This document shows, in pieces, positions 7,673 through 17,778 of a stretch of DNA of 64,000 nucleotides. Within the stretch, counting starts at the first letter, position 1. Every line of letters begins with the position of its first letter. Position numbers and translations under genes: made by a program. The DNA comes from Rubripirellula reticaptiva (lineage in GTDB: Bacteria > Planctomycetota > Planctomycetia > Pirellulales > Pirellulaceae), in the NCBI RefSeq assembly GCF_007860175.1, contig NZ_SJPX01000003.1, positions 755,380-819,379 on the forward strand. The letters run 5' to 3'. A model generated the notes under the pieces. That model did no database searches. It saw nothing but the letters and a program-made list of their open reading frames with translations, and was not told where the DNA came from.

Positions 7673-10038
7673 CGACTGACAAATTTCTATGCGGCAAATT
7701 TTTGCGGTCGGCTGTGTTCTTGATCGCGGCTCTACCCCTGTGGGCAGTGCCGGTTTGCGCTGACGACGATCAACAGCACGCGCGCAACGAGTTGCCAATG
7801 AAGCAACATCGTGATAGTGATGCGCCATTCCTGACTCCGGATGAAGCGGTTGCGAAGATGGCGATACCCGATGGATTCGAGGTCTCGGTATTCGCGTCGG
7901 AACCGGACATCGCCGAACCGATTGCATTCTGTTTTGATGACCGCGGACGTTTGTGGGTCGCAGAGAATTTTAACTATCAGACTCGAAAGAGCCACACGGA
8001 CGAGCCTGTCAGCCGGATTCAGATTTTGGAAGACACTGATGGTGACGGCGTTTTCGATAAGAAGAAGACGTTCACCGATACGCTGACCTTCACATCAGGA
8101 TTAGCGTGTGGTTTTGGTGGCGTCTTCGTTGGATCGCCACCGAATCTGACTTTCATTGCCGACAAAGACGGTGACGACAAACCGGACGGTCCGCCCAAAG
8201 TCTTGCGAGACGGATGGGGAATGGATGATCGACATGAAACGTTGAACAGTTTCATTTGGGGGCCGGATGGATGGCTTTACGGCTGTCACGGCGTGTTCAC
8301 TCATTCCAACGTCGGCAAGCCTGGTGCTGGTGACGAGGAACGGCAATCCATTGATGCCGGGATTTGGCGTTACCATCCAATTCGTGACAAGTTTGAGATC
8401 TTTGCTCGCGGACTGTCGAACCCGTGGGGATTTGACTTCGATGATCACGGCCAGGGATTTGCGACTTGCTGCGTCATTCCGCATCTGTTTCATGTTGTGC
8501 AGGGCGGTGTGTATCACAAACAAAGTCGTCCGCATGTGAATCCGTTTATCTATGACGACATCAAAACCATACGCGATCACGCGCACCTGTCGGCTCACGG
8601 CGGTGCTCGGTTCTATCTCGCCGATGCGTTTCCCGAGACGTACCGAAACCGGTTGTTCATGTGCAACATCCACGAGCATGCGGTGCTGACGGACGTCATG
8701 GAGCCAAAGGGATCAAGCTTTGTTGGCAAACATGGCGATGACTTCATGCCGACGAACGATTTGGCGTGGGTTGGATTCAGCATCGAAATCGGTCCCGAGG
8801 GCGGCGTCTACATCTTGGACTGGCATGACCAAGACGTTTGCGGGAACGCCATCAAGTTTCCCAACAGCGGACGCGTGTACCGGATCATGCCGACGGGCGC
8901 GGCGCCGACTGTGCGACCGAACTTGGGCGCGATGTCCGATACGGAATTGGTGCAACTTCAACTTCATCCCAACGACTGGTATGTCCGTCAGGCTCGGACG
9001 ATGCTGCAGTCCCGGGCGGCTGACCAAACACTCGCTCGCTCACTCGTCCATTCGCAGTTGGCGGCGATGTTCGACTCGGCGACCAGCACGCCGAAACGGC
9101 TGCGTGCGATGTGGGCGTTGCATGTTACCGGCGGACTGACGACCAAGCGGCTCGTTGAATTGCTGGATCACGATAGCGAACACGTCCGCGCCTGGGCGAT
9201 TCAGTTTTTGGGTGACCACAGTCGCGTGAACGCTTTCCAACCTGATCGCGCAGGGAAGCCGGACGGTTCACATTGGTCCGGTACGGTGCTCGATCAGTTT
9301 GCAAAGATGGCCGAGTCTGATTCTTCGCCGATCGTTCGTCTTTACCTGGCGTCCGTCGTCCAGCGAATGCCGTTTGATCAGCGTTGGCCGATCCTGAAAG
9401 GCCTCGTCTCACACGCCGAGGATGTCGGCGATAACAATCTGCCTCGCATGTACTGGTTTGCACTCGAACCGATGGTTCCGAATCATCCCGAACAATCGCT
9501 GAGCCTTGCGATTGCTGGCAAGATACCGCATTTGCAGGAATCGGTTGCTCGGCGAATCACGACCGGAAACAGGGAGATTGCGGCCCATGATAAACCTGGA
9601 AAATCGGACGCCTGGGGCAAACTGATTCAATCCGTTGCAACGGGCTTCCGGGTGGAAAAGAGTGGCGAAGGTGGTGTCGTCCATCACGCCATGTTTCGAA
9701 ACCGGGTTGCCGTGCAAACTCACCCACACGACAAGAGAACTCCGTGCATTCTGAAACGAAGCGCCATCGACGTTCCAAAGTTGGGCAAGACTCGACTTGA
9801 TCTGCGGGTCAGCCATCATCCGCACGGCGATTGGCAACTGCGAGTACTGGCAAACGACAAAGTACTCGCTGACCAGGTCGTCAGTTCAACGACAGTGGGC
9901 AGCGACGAGTGGCTTGACGTGTCCGTTGATTTGACACCGATGGCCGGACAACGCATCGACCTTCGTGTCGAAAATCGTGCCAACGATTGGCAGAATGAGT
10001 GGGCTTACTGGAACCGCATTGAGATCGTGACCGAATAG
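7669..10038 (+). CDS. PVC-type secreted beta-propeller dehydrogenase with HEAT and C-terminal beta-sandwich
   Basis: 789 residues with a signal peptide to about 31 (LIAALPLWAVPVCA). Residues 45-420 match the planctomycete membrane-bound dehydrogenase type, a propeller related to sugar/PQQ dehydrogenases: IPDGFEVSVFASEPDIAEPI, RLWVAENFNYQ, DGDGVFDKKKTFTD, SAHGGARFYLAD, GGVYILDWHDQDV. Helical HEAT-like repeats follow (430-560), then a beta-sandwich (665-789) like a sugar- or calcium-binding module. In relatives a PVC heme domain is often fused in the same chain; here the heme sits in the preceding gene, to which this one is translationally coupled. The substrate is unknown, plausibly a sugar or sugar alcohol. 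Its stop codon abuts the stop of the opposite-strand RND gene. Confidence 0.87.
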   Translation: MTTDKFLCGKFLRSAVFLIAALPLWAVPVCADDDQQHARNELPMKQHRDSDAPFLTPDEAVAKMAIPDGFEVSVFASEPDIAEPIAFCFDDRGRLWVAENFNYQTRKSHTDEPVSRIQILEDTDGDGVFDKKKTFTDTLTFTSGLACGFGGVFVGSPPNLTFIADKDGDDKPDGPPKVLRDGWGMDDRHETLNSFIWGPDGWLYGCHGVFTHSNVGKPGAGDEERQSIDAGIWRYHPIRDKFEIFARGLSNPWGFDFDDHGQGFATCCVIPHLFHVVQGGVYHKQSRPHVNPFIYDDIKTIRDHAHLSAHGGARFYLADAFPETYRNRLFMCNIHEHAVLTDVMEPKGSSFVGKHGDDFMPTNDLAWVGFSIEIGPEGGVYILDWHDQDVCGNAIKFPNSGRVYRIMPTGAAPTVRPNLGAMSDTELVQLQLHPNDWYVRQARTMLQSRAADQTLARSLVHSQLAAMFDSATSTPKRLRAMWALHVTGGLTTKRLVELLDHDSEHVRAWAIQFLGDHSRVNAFQPDRAGKPDGSHWSGTVLDQFAKMAESDSSPIVRLYLASVVQRMPFDQRWPILKGLVSHAEDVGDNNLPRMYWFALEPMVPNHPEQSLSLAIAGKIPHLQESVARRITTGNREIAAHDKPGKSDAWGKLIQSVATGFRVEKSGEGGVVHHAMFRNRVAVQTHPHDKRTPCILKRSAIDVPKLGKTRLDLRVSHHPHGDWQLRVLANDKVLADQVVSSTTVGSDEWLDVSVDLTPMAGQRIDLRVENRANDWQNEWAYWNRIEIVTE

Positions 10039-13000
10039 CTAGAGTGAGTTAGACTCCTTGTAAGCTGTTTCGTCAGGGGTCGCGACCGGTTCAGCGTTTT
10101 GAATGCAATCAAACGCACTCTGCATTTTTGCAATGAGAAAGATGCCGATAGGTGCCAGAATCAGTACTAGCACGGTGCCGAAAATCAATCCGAAACTAAG
10201 GCTGGTCGCCATCGGGATCAGCACTTGAGCTTGGCGGGAAGTTTCAAGCAAGATCGGCATCATACCGCCAATCGTGGTCAGTGACGTTAGCAGTACTGGG
10301 CGACATCTTCTGCGACCGGCGTCGATGATCGCGTCATTGAGTGACAAGCCGTCTTTGACGCGGCGGTTGATGAAATCGATCAAGACGATTGAATCGTTGA
10401 CGACGATACCGGACAGAGCGACCAGCCCGTAGATGCTGAACAGAGTGAACGGCAGTCCCATGATCACGTGGCCGAAGATCGCTCCGCAGGCACCGAACGG
10501 AATGATGGACAGAACCAGAAAGGGTTGTAAGTAAGACTTGAATTCAATCGTGAACAACAAGTACATGGCGATCATCACAGCGATGAACGCGTACAGCATG
10601 CTGTTGATGGATTCGCTGGTTTGTTCTTCTTGACCTTCCCACAGAACTCGAAGGCTTGGGTAGTCTTCAGCAAGCTTTGGTATCAGTGTTTTCTTTAAGT
10701 CTGTGGTGATCGCGAACGCGTTGGCGACTTCTTCGTCCACATCGGCGGCGATTGTGACAGACCGCATTTGATCCAGACGATGAATTGCCGAATAGCTGCG
10801 CGCGATCTCGATATCGGCAAGTTCCGTCAACGGTCGCTCCGTTCCCTCGTCGTCGCGGACTCGGATTTCGTCAAAGTTGGCCAGTGATTCACGTTGCTCG
10901 CGGGGATAACGCACTCGCAATTGCACTTCATGGCGGCCACGTTGCAGTCGCATCGCTTCCTCGCCGTAGTAGGAAGCGCGGACCGTACTGGAAAGGTCGG
11001 CCAGCGACACGCCCATCGCCTGAGCGTCGTCTTTGATTTTTAAACGATATTCCCATTTTCCAGGGCGTCCACCTGCGGTGACATCGTGAACGCCGGGATA
11101 CTTTTCAAGTTGCTCGACGCAGGCCGTGACGGCGGCTTCGAGTTTCGGGATGTCGTTGCTGCGAGCAAGCAGCGAAAATTCGATCGGTAAACCAGCCAGA
11201 CCGCGCGGACCGGAACCAAACGAAACGATGTCGGCACCTAAGAAGTTGCCTGCCCTCTTACGCCAGCGCTGAACGAAATCTTGACTGGTCATTTCACGGT
11301 CGCCGACTTCGATCAATTGCACGGTCAGACTGCCGACATGGCTTCCCGACGATACATCGCCGTCGGTGCTTGCCCCGTAGCCGACCGTTCGATGCAGTGC
11401 GCTGACGACGCCCTCGGGATTCTGTGTCAGTCTTTCGTCAATGGATTCTTGATTGATCTTACGAACAGCGACTTCGAGTCGTTTGGTTGCTTGGTCTGCG
11501 ATGCGTTCGGGTGTGCCGTCTGGGAACGCGATCATGACAGTGCAAAAGTTTGAATCAATTTGCGGCAGAACAATGTAGGGAACGATTCCGCTGCGAACCG
11601 TTCCGACGGTCACCATCAACAGCGTGATCGCGACGCAGACGATCAATGCGGGAAAACGGAGTGAGAACCTAAGTGCCGGCAAATACAGTCTTTCGATGAA
11701 CGCCTCCAGAACGACCGATACGAATCGGTTGATGTGCTGAATCCCGATCGCCAGAAAACGAAACGGACCAAACAACCAAGTGGCCGTTCGCATTCCCACA
11801 CCGTCGGCGTGTGCGAGGTGCGAGGGCAGGACCGTGAGTGCTTCGCCGAGGGAGAACAGCAAGATGGCGATCATCGCCAACGGCAAGACTTCGGTGAACC
11901 TCGCCAGCCGTCCGGTGATGAACAGCATGGGCAAGAAGGCCAGGATCGTTGTCAGAACACTGGTAACCACCGATGGCATGACTTCGACGGTGCCGTCGAT
12001 CGCGGCGTCGCGAAGTGACTTGCCCATCGTGCGATGAACGTAGATGTTCTCTCCGATCACAATCGCGTCATCGACCATGATTCCCAACGCAATGAGGAAT
12101 GCGAACATCGAAGTCATGTTCAGCGTCTGGTCGGTGAAGTGCATCACCGCCAAGGCGCCCGCAATGGACAGCGGGATGCCCATCGATACCCAGATCGCTA
12201 AACGCAATTCTAGAAACAGCGTCAGCAACACAAATACCAACAGTAGGCCCTGCCAGCCGTTTTTTACGAGTAGCAGCAATCGAGCTTTAACATCGTCGGT
12301 GCGGTCACGGAAATAGATCAATTCGTAACCCTCCGGCATGTCGTAGACCTGTACGAAATTTTTGACCACATCTCCTACTTTGATGATGTCGTCTGTTTTC
12401 GCAGTGTCGATCTGCACCGCCAGACCGGGCCGACCATTGATGCGGCTGATCGCTGAATCGTCGGTAAATTCGTCACGGACTTCGCCAAGATCACCGATCG
12501 TCAGCACGACACCACCCGCGTCTTTGATCAGCGGAATCGCGGCGATGGATGCGCCGGTGGATTGTCGGTTGCTGCCGCGGAGCAAAATGTCCTGAGAGGA
12601 TGTTTTCAACGTGCCGCCCGGTACTTCGACGTTTTCGTCGCGGACTACCTCGGCAACTTGCGAAAGCGTCAAGTTGTATTGTCGGAGCACGTCTTCGCTG
12701 ATTTCGACGTCGATCTGGTAGTCAGGAACGCCGACGACCTCTGCTTGTGAGACTTCGTCTTCAAGCAGGACTTCGTCGCGGACTTTCTCGGCCAGATCAC
12801 GCAGTGCCAAACTCGCCTGGACTGAACTCTCATCGGGACCGATGACGCCGATGCTCAGTGCGGTGGTACGTGGTTGCTGTCGCTGGACGACGGGCTGTTC
12901 GGCGAGCGCAGGAAAACTGGGAATGTTGTCCACCCGAGAACGGATTTCGCCGAGAACTTCCTGCACGTCGGCTTCATCGACGCCGGAGTCCAATTCGACC

Positions 13001-13278
13001 ATCACCGTGCCCGTACCCTCGCGAGCGACAGAAGTGATTCGATAGACGCCGTTGACGCTACGAACGGATTCTTCGATTCGCTGACAGATCCCTTCTTCGA
13101 CTTCTTCGGGGCTAGCGCCGCGGTATTCCACGCTGACCTGGACGACATCCAGGTTGGAATACGGCCAAAACTCTCGCTGCATCGATGAGGCACACCAGAT
13201 ACCCAGGATCAGGATCGCAACGACAAGCGTATTGGTAGCGGGCGCATTATCGACCGCCCAGCGGACAACCGACTTCAT
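10039..13278 (-). CDS. RND-family efflux transporter permease
   Basis: 1079 residues, the usual size of an AcrB/HAE-type inner-membrane pump. TM1 is at about 17-33, the first porter domain follows with the typical YRGASPEEVEEGI, and the central membrane bundle includes FAFLIALGIMVDDAIVIGENIY with the proton-relay pair D403/D404. The second half repeats the topology; its TM10 reads GIVVNDSIVLIDFIN and lacks the AcrB K940 equivalent, as in many non-AcrB RND branches. The substrate (drug, metal or lipid-like) cannot be told. It is translationally coupled to the adaptor gene upstream (ATGA, 13275-13278). No TolC-like outer-membrane gene is nearby. Confidence 0.93.
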   Translation of the reverse strand: MKSVVRWAVDNAPATNTLVVAILILGIWCASSMQREFWPYSNLDVVQVSVEYRGASPEEVEEGICQRIEESVRSVNGVYRITSVAREGTGTVMVELDSGVDEADVQEVLGEIRSRVDNIPSFPALAEQPVVQRQQPRTTALSIGVIGPDESSVQASLALRDLAEKVRDEVLLEDEVSQAEVVGVPDYQIDVEISEDVLRQYNLTLSQVAEVVRDENVEVPGGTLKTSSQDILLRGSNRQSTGASIAAIPLIKDAGGVVLTIGDLGEVRDEFTDDSAISRINGRPGLAVQIDTAKTDDIIKVGDVVKNFVQVYDMPEGYELIYFRDRTDDVKARLLLLVKNGWQGLLLVFVLLTLFLELRLAIWVSMGIPLSIAGALAVMHFTDQTLNMTSMFAFLIALGIMVDDAIVIGENIYVHRTMGKSLRDAAIDGTVEVMPSVVTSVLTTILAFLPMLFITGRLARFTEVLPLAMIAILLFSLGEALTVLPSHLAHADGVGMRTATWLFGPFRFLAIGIQHINRFVSVVLEAFIERLYLPALRFSLRFPALIVCVAITLLMVTVGTVRSGIVPYIVLPQIDSNFCTVMIAFPDGTPERIADQATKRLEVAVRKINQESIDERLTQNPEGVVSALHRTVGYGASTDGDVSSGSHVGSLTVQLIEVGDREMTSQDFVQRWRKRAGNFLGADIVSFGSGPRGLAGLPIEFSLLARSNDIPKLEAAVTACVEQLEKYPGVHDVTAGGRPGKWEYRLKIKDDAQAMGVSLADLSSTVRASYYGEEAMRLQRGRHEVQLRVRYPREQRESLANFDEIRVRDDEGTERPLTELADIEIARSYSAIHRLDQMRSVTIAADVDEEVANAFAITTDLKKTLIPKLAEDYPSLRVLWEGQEEQTSESINSMLYAFIAVMIAMYLLFTIEFKSYLQPFLVLSIIPFGACGAIFGHVIMGLPFTLFSIYGLVALSGIVVNDSIVLIDFINRRVKDGLSLNDAIIDAGRRRCRPVLLTSLTTIGGMMPILLETSRQAQVLIPMATSLSFGLIFGTVLVLILAPIGIFLIAKMQSAFDCIQNAEPVATPDETAYKESNSL

Positions 13279-14765
13279 TGCAATGCCGCCCGTCGCTGAC
13301 CGTCTCGATGTTGGCCTTGGAGCGCTGGTTCCCGACCTGGCTCGCTTGATTGGCGCTCGACAGGGGCAACTGCCGCTCGCATTTCAAGTCGGTTTTTTTC
13401 GGGCCGGGCGCCCAAGACGGTCAACGCCAGTCCATTTTTCGCATTTGGCACAGGTGAACTTACAATCTGGTCATCGATTTGCAGCGGCGAGTGAGTCATG
13501 TCGATGTACACCTGTGAATCTTCAATCCGAGCGATCCTCAACGTTTCCATTTTCAGCTTTTGGTTACGCACTAACCAAACCTGCTTACCGGGGCGGAGCA
13601 CGGATTCTGGAATGACAGCGATTGAATGCGACGGATGGCAATGAAGTTTGGCTTTGACAAACATCCCTCGAACGAGCGCGAGAGGCTCGACGTCGCCGCC
13701 ATTCAAATAACCCGCCGCCAGCTGATCCGCCATGGAGTCGGGAATCCGATTGGTTGTCGGATTGGAAACGTGGATGCGAACGGGCACGGTCCGCGTCGAT
13801 TGGTCGAGCCCAAGACCGTCTTGACGACTTAGGACCCCATCCCAGGCGTACGAATAACCACTACGCTGGTACTCGATGGTCACCGGAACCGGCGGAAGCT
13901 CGTAAGCATTCACTCGGGCCGAATCGGACGCCTGAAGGAACGGCATGTCTTCGCTACGAAGGCTACATCGCACTTCGACGCTGGAAGTGTCTTCGATAAT
14001 TGCGACCACCCTGCCTGGAACAAGGTTCGCATTTTGCTCGATACGATTTGCAATCACGACGCCAGAAAAGGGAGCGACGATTTCGGTGCGAGCCAGGTCC
14101 AGCTTTGCTCGCTGCAAATGCAGTGACGCAAGCTGTCGAGACATCTTTAGAGTCTTTGTTTGCGTATCAAAACCGCGAATCTGGTTTTCTTGAATTGTGG
14201 TTTGCTGCATCGCTGTCAACAGCGCAAGTTCGACTGCGTCACGTTCAGCCAAGGATGTCGCGTTGCTGCGTCTCAACTGTTCCATGCGGTCGACTTCGCG
14301 TCTTTTGATTGCTACCACGTCGCGACTGATCTGGACCAGTCGCTGGGCATTTTCGATGTCGATGGTCAAGCGTTCGAGTTCGACGTCGGCTTGGGCGACT
14401 TCCTGCTCCAGACGTGCGACGTCCAACTGATAGTAACTGTTGTCGATTCGCAGTAGCGTTTCGCCTTTGGTAACGAAGCGTCCGGGGCTAAGCGAATCGG
14501 ACTTAAAGACAACCTCGCCTCCAACGCGAGCCGAAAGTTCGACCTCGCGATGTGGAATCACGACGCCGCTGGCAATGACGTCCAGAGTCCCAGTGTGAAG
14601 CCGCGCGCTGACGACTTCAACCTGCACCGATTTGCGAATGAGTGGCTTTTTTCGATCCGGTTTGTCGCGGCTTCCCATCGCGTAGACGAACCAACCGCCA
14701 AAGAGTAGCACCGCGATCGGTGCGAACCAGTGAAATAGAATGCTTTTTGTTGGCGGGCGTTTCAT
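13275..14765 (-). CDS. RND periplasmic adaptor (HlyD/MFP family)
   Basis: 496 residues. There is an N-terminal membrane anchor about 12-30 (FAPIAVLLFGGWFVYAMG), then a lipoyl/barrel-sandwich half-motif (VIPHREVELSARVGGEVV), a long alpha-helical hairpin 115-215 rich in Glu/Arg/Gln, the second lipoyl half (IVAPFSGVVIANRIEQNANLV is the usual pattern), and beta-barrel and membrane-proximal domains. This is the adaptor that links the RND pump to an outer-membrane channel. The last four bases overlap the pump start. The C-terminal 40 residues are Arg/Glu/Gln-rich and look disordered. The ATG at 14763-14765 has no strong ribosome site. Confidence 0.92.
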   Translation of the reverse strand: MKRPPTKSILFHWFAPIAVLLFGGWFVYAMGSRDKPDRKKPLIRKSVQVEVVSARLHTGTLDVIASGVVIPHREVELSARVGGEVVFKSDSLSPGRFVTKGETLLRIDNSYYQLDVARLEQEVAQADVELERLTIDIENAQRLVQISRDVVAIKRREVDRMEQLRRSNATSLAERDAVELALLTAMQQTTIQENQIRGFDTQTKTLKMSRQLASLHLQRAKLDLARTEIVAPFSGVVIANRIEQNANLVPGRVVAIIEDTSSVEVRCSLRSEDMPFLQASDSARVNAYELPPVPVTIEYQRSGYSYAWDGVLSRQDGLGLDQSTRTVPVRIHVSNPTTNRIPDSMADQLAAGYLNGGDVEPLALVRGMFVKAKLHCHPSHSIAVIPESVLRPGKQVWLVRNQKLKMETLRIARIEDSQVYIDMTHSPLQIDDQIVSSPVPNAKNGLALTVLGARPEKNRLEMRAAVAPVERQSSEPGREPALQGQHRDGQRRAALQ

Positions 14766-14876
14766 CAGACGTACTGTGTTGCAATGCTCTCGGAAGGGAT
14801 GCTACGAATTTCACGAGTTTTCACGAATGAAGACATATCCGCTCGTCCCGATTCGTCTGAATCGTGTCACAAAAAA

Positions 14877-17684
14877 CTACCGTGCCCGACGTCCGCGACC
14901 GTTCATCGGATCCACGTCACCCCAATAGCCGCCGATGATGTGCGGGAACTTTCCGGGCGTGACGTGATAGTGGGGGCCGCGTTGGTCGTCGGTGTGCAGG
15001 TTGAAGTCGTTTAGCGGGTTCTGCGTGTCGTCCTTTGCCAACATTCCGTCTGCTTCATAGGGCCCGTACACCGGAAAGCCGTCAAACGCAAATCCGATCA
15101 CTGACGAGTGCATCTTGCCTTCGTCGCTCCAGGGCGTTTTCACGCACACGGGATACTTGTGATAGTGGTAGGCGCTTTGCGGACTTGGGTGACCACAGCA
15201 ACGATCCAATCGCCACACGGCATCGGTTTCAAAAATGTGGTCGAACGGATTGAAGAAAATCACTCCGTTGGTTGCTACGCCGATCGGCCCCATCGGCAAA
15301 CCACCGTTGGAGTTTTTGGCATCCATCGCGATCGGGTCCTTCGCCAATTTGGGATGCTTTGGCAAATACCAAGTGTTCGCTTTTTCTTGAATGTAGGAAG
15401 GATTGCCATCCAGCATCCGCCATTTGTCTGGGAACGTCGCGGTAGGGTGATTCGGCAGATTACGACTTCTGATGACGATGTGATCATCACTGACCGTAAT
15501 CACAACCGCGTACGGCTTTTCTTCGTCTTTATCAACCAGATTGCCGTCGAAGTCTTTGTAACCCGCTCGCAACCACGACGACATGTTGCCGGCGAACGGC
15601 GCCTCGAAGCGATCCGATTTGTAAAGCAACTGATCGGAATTCGTGTAGTCGAATTGCTTTGGAACTTCTTTGCTGCCGCCTTGCGGATCGTAGTACCAAC
15701 GACCGCCTAGCGAGACTAGCGAGTTAGCATTGGGCTGAGGAAAATGCCGGTCCACGCCGGCCGGTGGTTGATAGTCTGCCGGAGTCGCGATCGGACGCAG
15801 GTTCATCGACTGCACCCAGAACTCCGACTTCTCGTCTTGGCCTTTACCGTCAGCAAATCCAACACTCAACTTAACCGAATCGACTTCGGAAAACGGTGTG
15901 CGGAAATCCATCGCATACGTCCGCCAAATCGAGTGGCCAAGGCTGGCGTTGGTTGATTCATCATTGAAATCCTTTCGCTCTCGCTTGACCTGCGGATAGA
16001 TCCTTGTCTTGACCAAGTCCAAAGAATCGGTTCCTCCTTTTTGAAAGAACTCGACCTTCAAATACAAATTGTCTTGGTCGACATCGAATCCATCCTGAGC
16101 CATGCCGGTGATGTCGTAGCGATACCAACGGCGAGCCGACGACACATCCGAACTGACAATTGACGCTTGCGCGGCGATCTCGCCATCACTGTTGATGTCG
16201 GCACCAGAGAACAGTCGAACACCGCGACCATTGGATTCAATCAGTCGATCACCAAGGATGCTGTATTCGGCATCGCCGAGAATTTCAGCGTCTGCCAGCG
16301 ATGAACCTTCGTTGATGCCGGCGTCGGCCGACACAAGTGTCGTGGGTTTCGTGGTGGATTGGTCGGCGAATGGCTGGTCTGTGCCAACGCACTGTTTGAA
16401 CTCGCCCAGCGCATCCATCAATTGTTTAACGATGGCATTTCGTTGTCCAGCCAGATTGTTTTGCTCGCTGGGGTCGCGGGGGATGTCATAGAGTTCTAAA
16501 TCACCGCCAGCAGATTGAATCAGTTTCCAGTTATCACGGAAGATCGCAAAGTCTTCTTCCGCGATCACCGTGGTTCGTGGCTCGGTTGTTCCAGCGATCA
16601 GACTTGACCAAACATCCTTGCCATCGAGCGGCTTAGCCTGTTTCAGTGAAACGCCGGTTGCGCCTGCGAGTGTGGGTAGCAGATCGTGAATTGCGACAAT
16701 CTGTTGTGACGTCGTACCAGGCTTCGTATCGCCAGGAGCTTTTACGATGCAAGGAACTCGAATGCCGCCTTCATAAACTTGACGCTTTTGACCTCGAAGG
16801 GGCGCGTTGGTTCCCATCCTTGCTGCACCATTATCGGACGCAAACACGACGATCGTATCGTCACTGATTCCTGCTTTTTCGATTGCCGCGAGAATCTTGC
16901 CAACACCTTGATCCAACGAATCGACCATGGCGGCGTAGATTGCGTTTTGCTGGTCAAGTTTGTTGCTGTATTTGGCAATCAAGTGCTCGGGAGCTTGAAA
17001 AGGCGTGTGCGGTGCGTTGTATGACACGACCATGCACAACGGTTTCTGTTTGTTGGGTTTTGCAAGAATTCGAATCGCTTCGTTCGTCAGCAAGTCCGTT
17101 GCATAGCCTTGCTCGTTGACCGTTTCACCATTTCGCTGCCAGTCAACTTGCCCACGGTTGCTTGTGTGTTTGTAGTAGTCGACGGACGCTTCCAAGAATC
17201 CGTAAAAATCGTCAAACCCGCGCTGGCTGGGATTGCGTTCCAAGTCGGTTGAGTGGTTTAGGTGCCACTTGCCAATCAGTGCCGTTTGATAGCCCGCTTC
17301 CTGAAAATCTGCGATCAGCAAACGCTCGGTTAGCGGTAGACCTTCATCGCGAGGTCGAACTGGCCCGCTGATCCCATAGCGACCGGGAAATCGCCCGGTC
17401 AACATCGCGGCCCGAGCGGGGCTACACGCGGGGAAGGCATAGAACCGTTGCAGTTCTAATCCTTCCTTTGCGAGTTTGTCGATGTTTGGCGTCTCAGCAA
17501 CGCCTCCATGAAAACCGACATCTCCCCAGCCAAGATCATCCGCGAGCAGGACGACGATGTTCTTTTGTTCTACCGCAGCTGTCTGTTGGGCTTGAAGAGA
17601 CGTCGCCTTAGCAAACAGCATGCATAGAACGATCGACACCATCAGGAATTGGCGGGGTTGAATGCACAATGAGCTGATTCTCAT
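14877..17684 (-). CDS. Formylglycine sulfatase fused to a C-terminal YHYH domain
   Basis: 935 residues, about twice a normal sulfatase. The signal peptide runs to about 33 (SLQAQ). The sulfatase domain 40-440 has metal ligands D49/D50 (LLADDLGWGD), the modified cysteine C87 with R91 (ACSPARAAMLTGR), GKWHLNH, and VFASDNGA. A middle segment about 455-640 is a beta-rich, probably carbohydrate-binding region (RWYRYDITG, YLKVEFFQKGG). The C-terminal part about 650-935 has the YHYH-domain signature: CCGHPSPQSAYHYHKYP with YHYH at 839-842, then IGFAFDGFPVYGPYE and HYHVT. The YHYH domain is usually found as its own secreted protein and has no established catalytic role. The substrate is probably a sulfated glycan. 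An internal ATG at 17642 is a possible alternative start. Confidence 0.88.
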   Translation of the reverse strand: MRISSLCIQPRQFLMVSIVLCMLFAKATSLQAQQTAAVEQKNIVVLLADDLGWGDVGFHGGVAETPNIDKLAKEGLELQRFYAFPACSPARAAMLTGRFPGRYGISGPVRPRDEGLPLTERLLIADFQEAGYQTALIGKWHLNHSTDLERNPSQRGFDDFYGFLEASVDYYKHTSNRGQVDWQRNGETVNEQGYATDLLTNEAIRILAKPNKQKPLCMVVSYNAPHTPFQAPEHLIAKYSNKLDQQNAIYAAMVDSLDQGVGKILAAIEKAGISDDTIVVFASDNGAARMGTNAPLRGQKRQVYEGGIRVPCIVKAPGDTKPGTTSQQIVAIHDLLPTLAGATGVSLKQAKPLDGKDVWSSLIAGTTEPRTTVIAEEDFAIFRDNWKLIQSAGGDLELYDIPRDPSEQNNLAGQRNAIVKQLMDALGEFKQCVGTDQPFADQSTTKPTTLVSADAGINEGSSLADAEILGDAEYSILGDRLIESNGRGVRLFSGADINSDGEIAAQASIVSSDVSSARRWYRYDITGMAQDGFDVDQDNLYLKVEFFQKGGTDSLDLVKTRIYPQVKRERKDFNDESTNASLGHSIWRTYAMDFRTPFSEVDSVKLSVGFADGKGQDEKSEFWVQSMNLRPIATPADYQPPAGVDRHFPQPNANSLVSLGGRWYYDPQGGSKEVPKQFDYTNSDQLLYKSDRFEAPFAGNMSSWLRAGYKDFDGNLVDKDEEKPYAVVITVSDDHIVIRSRNLPNHPTATFPDKWRMLDGNPSYIQEKANTWYLPKHPKLAKDPIAMDAKNSNGGLPMGPIGVATNGVIFFNPFDHIFETDAVWRLDRCCGHPSPQSAYHYHKYPVCVKTPWSDEGKMHSSVIGFAFDGFPVYGPYEADGMLAKDDTQNPLNDFNLHTDDQRGPHYHVTPGKFPHIIGGYWGDVDPMNGRGRRAR

Positions 17685-17778
17685 AAGGAGTCTCGGATAG
17701 TAAACTGGTGTTTCGGACTGGTTTCATTCACTTAAACCCGCCAAACCCTGACGATCTACATCTTTCCCGCGAGTTTTT

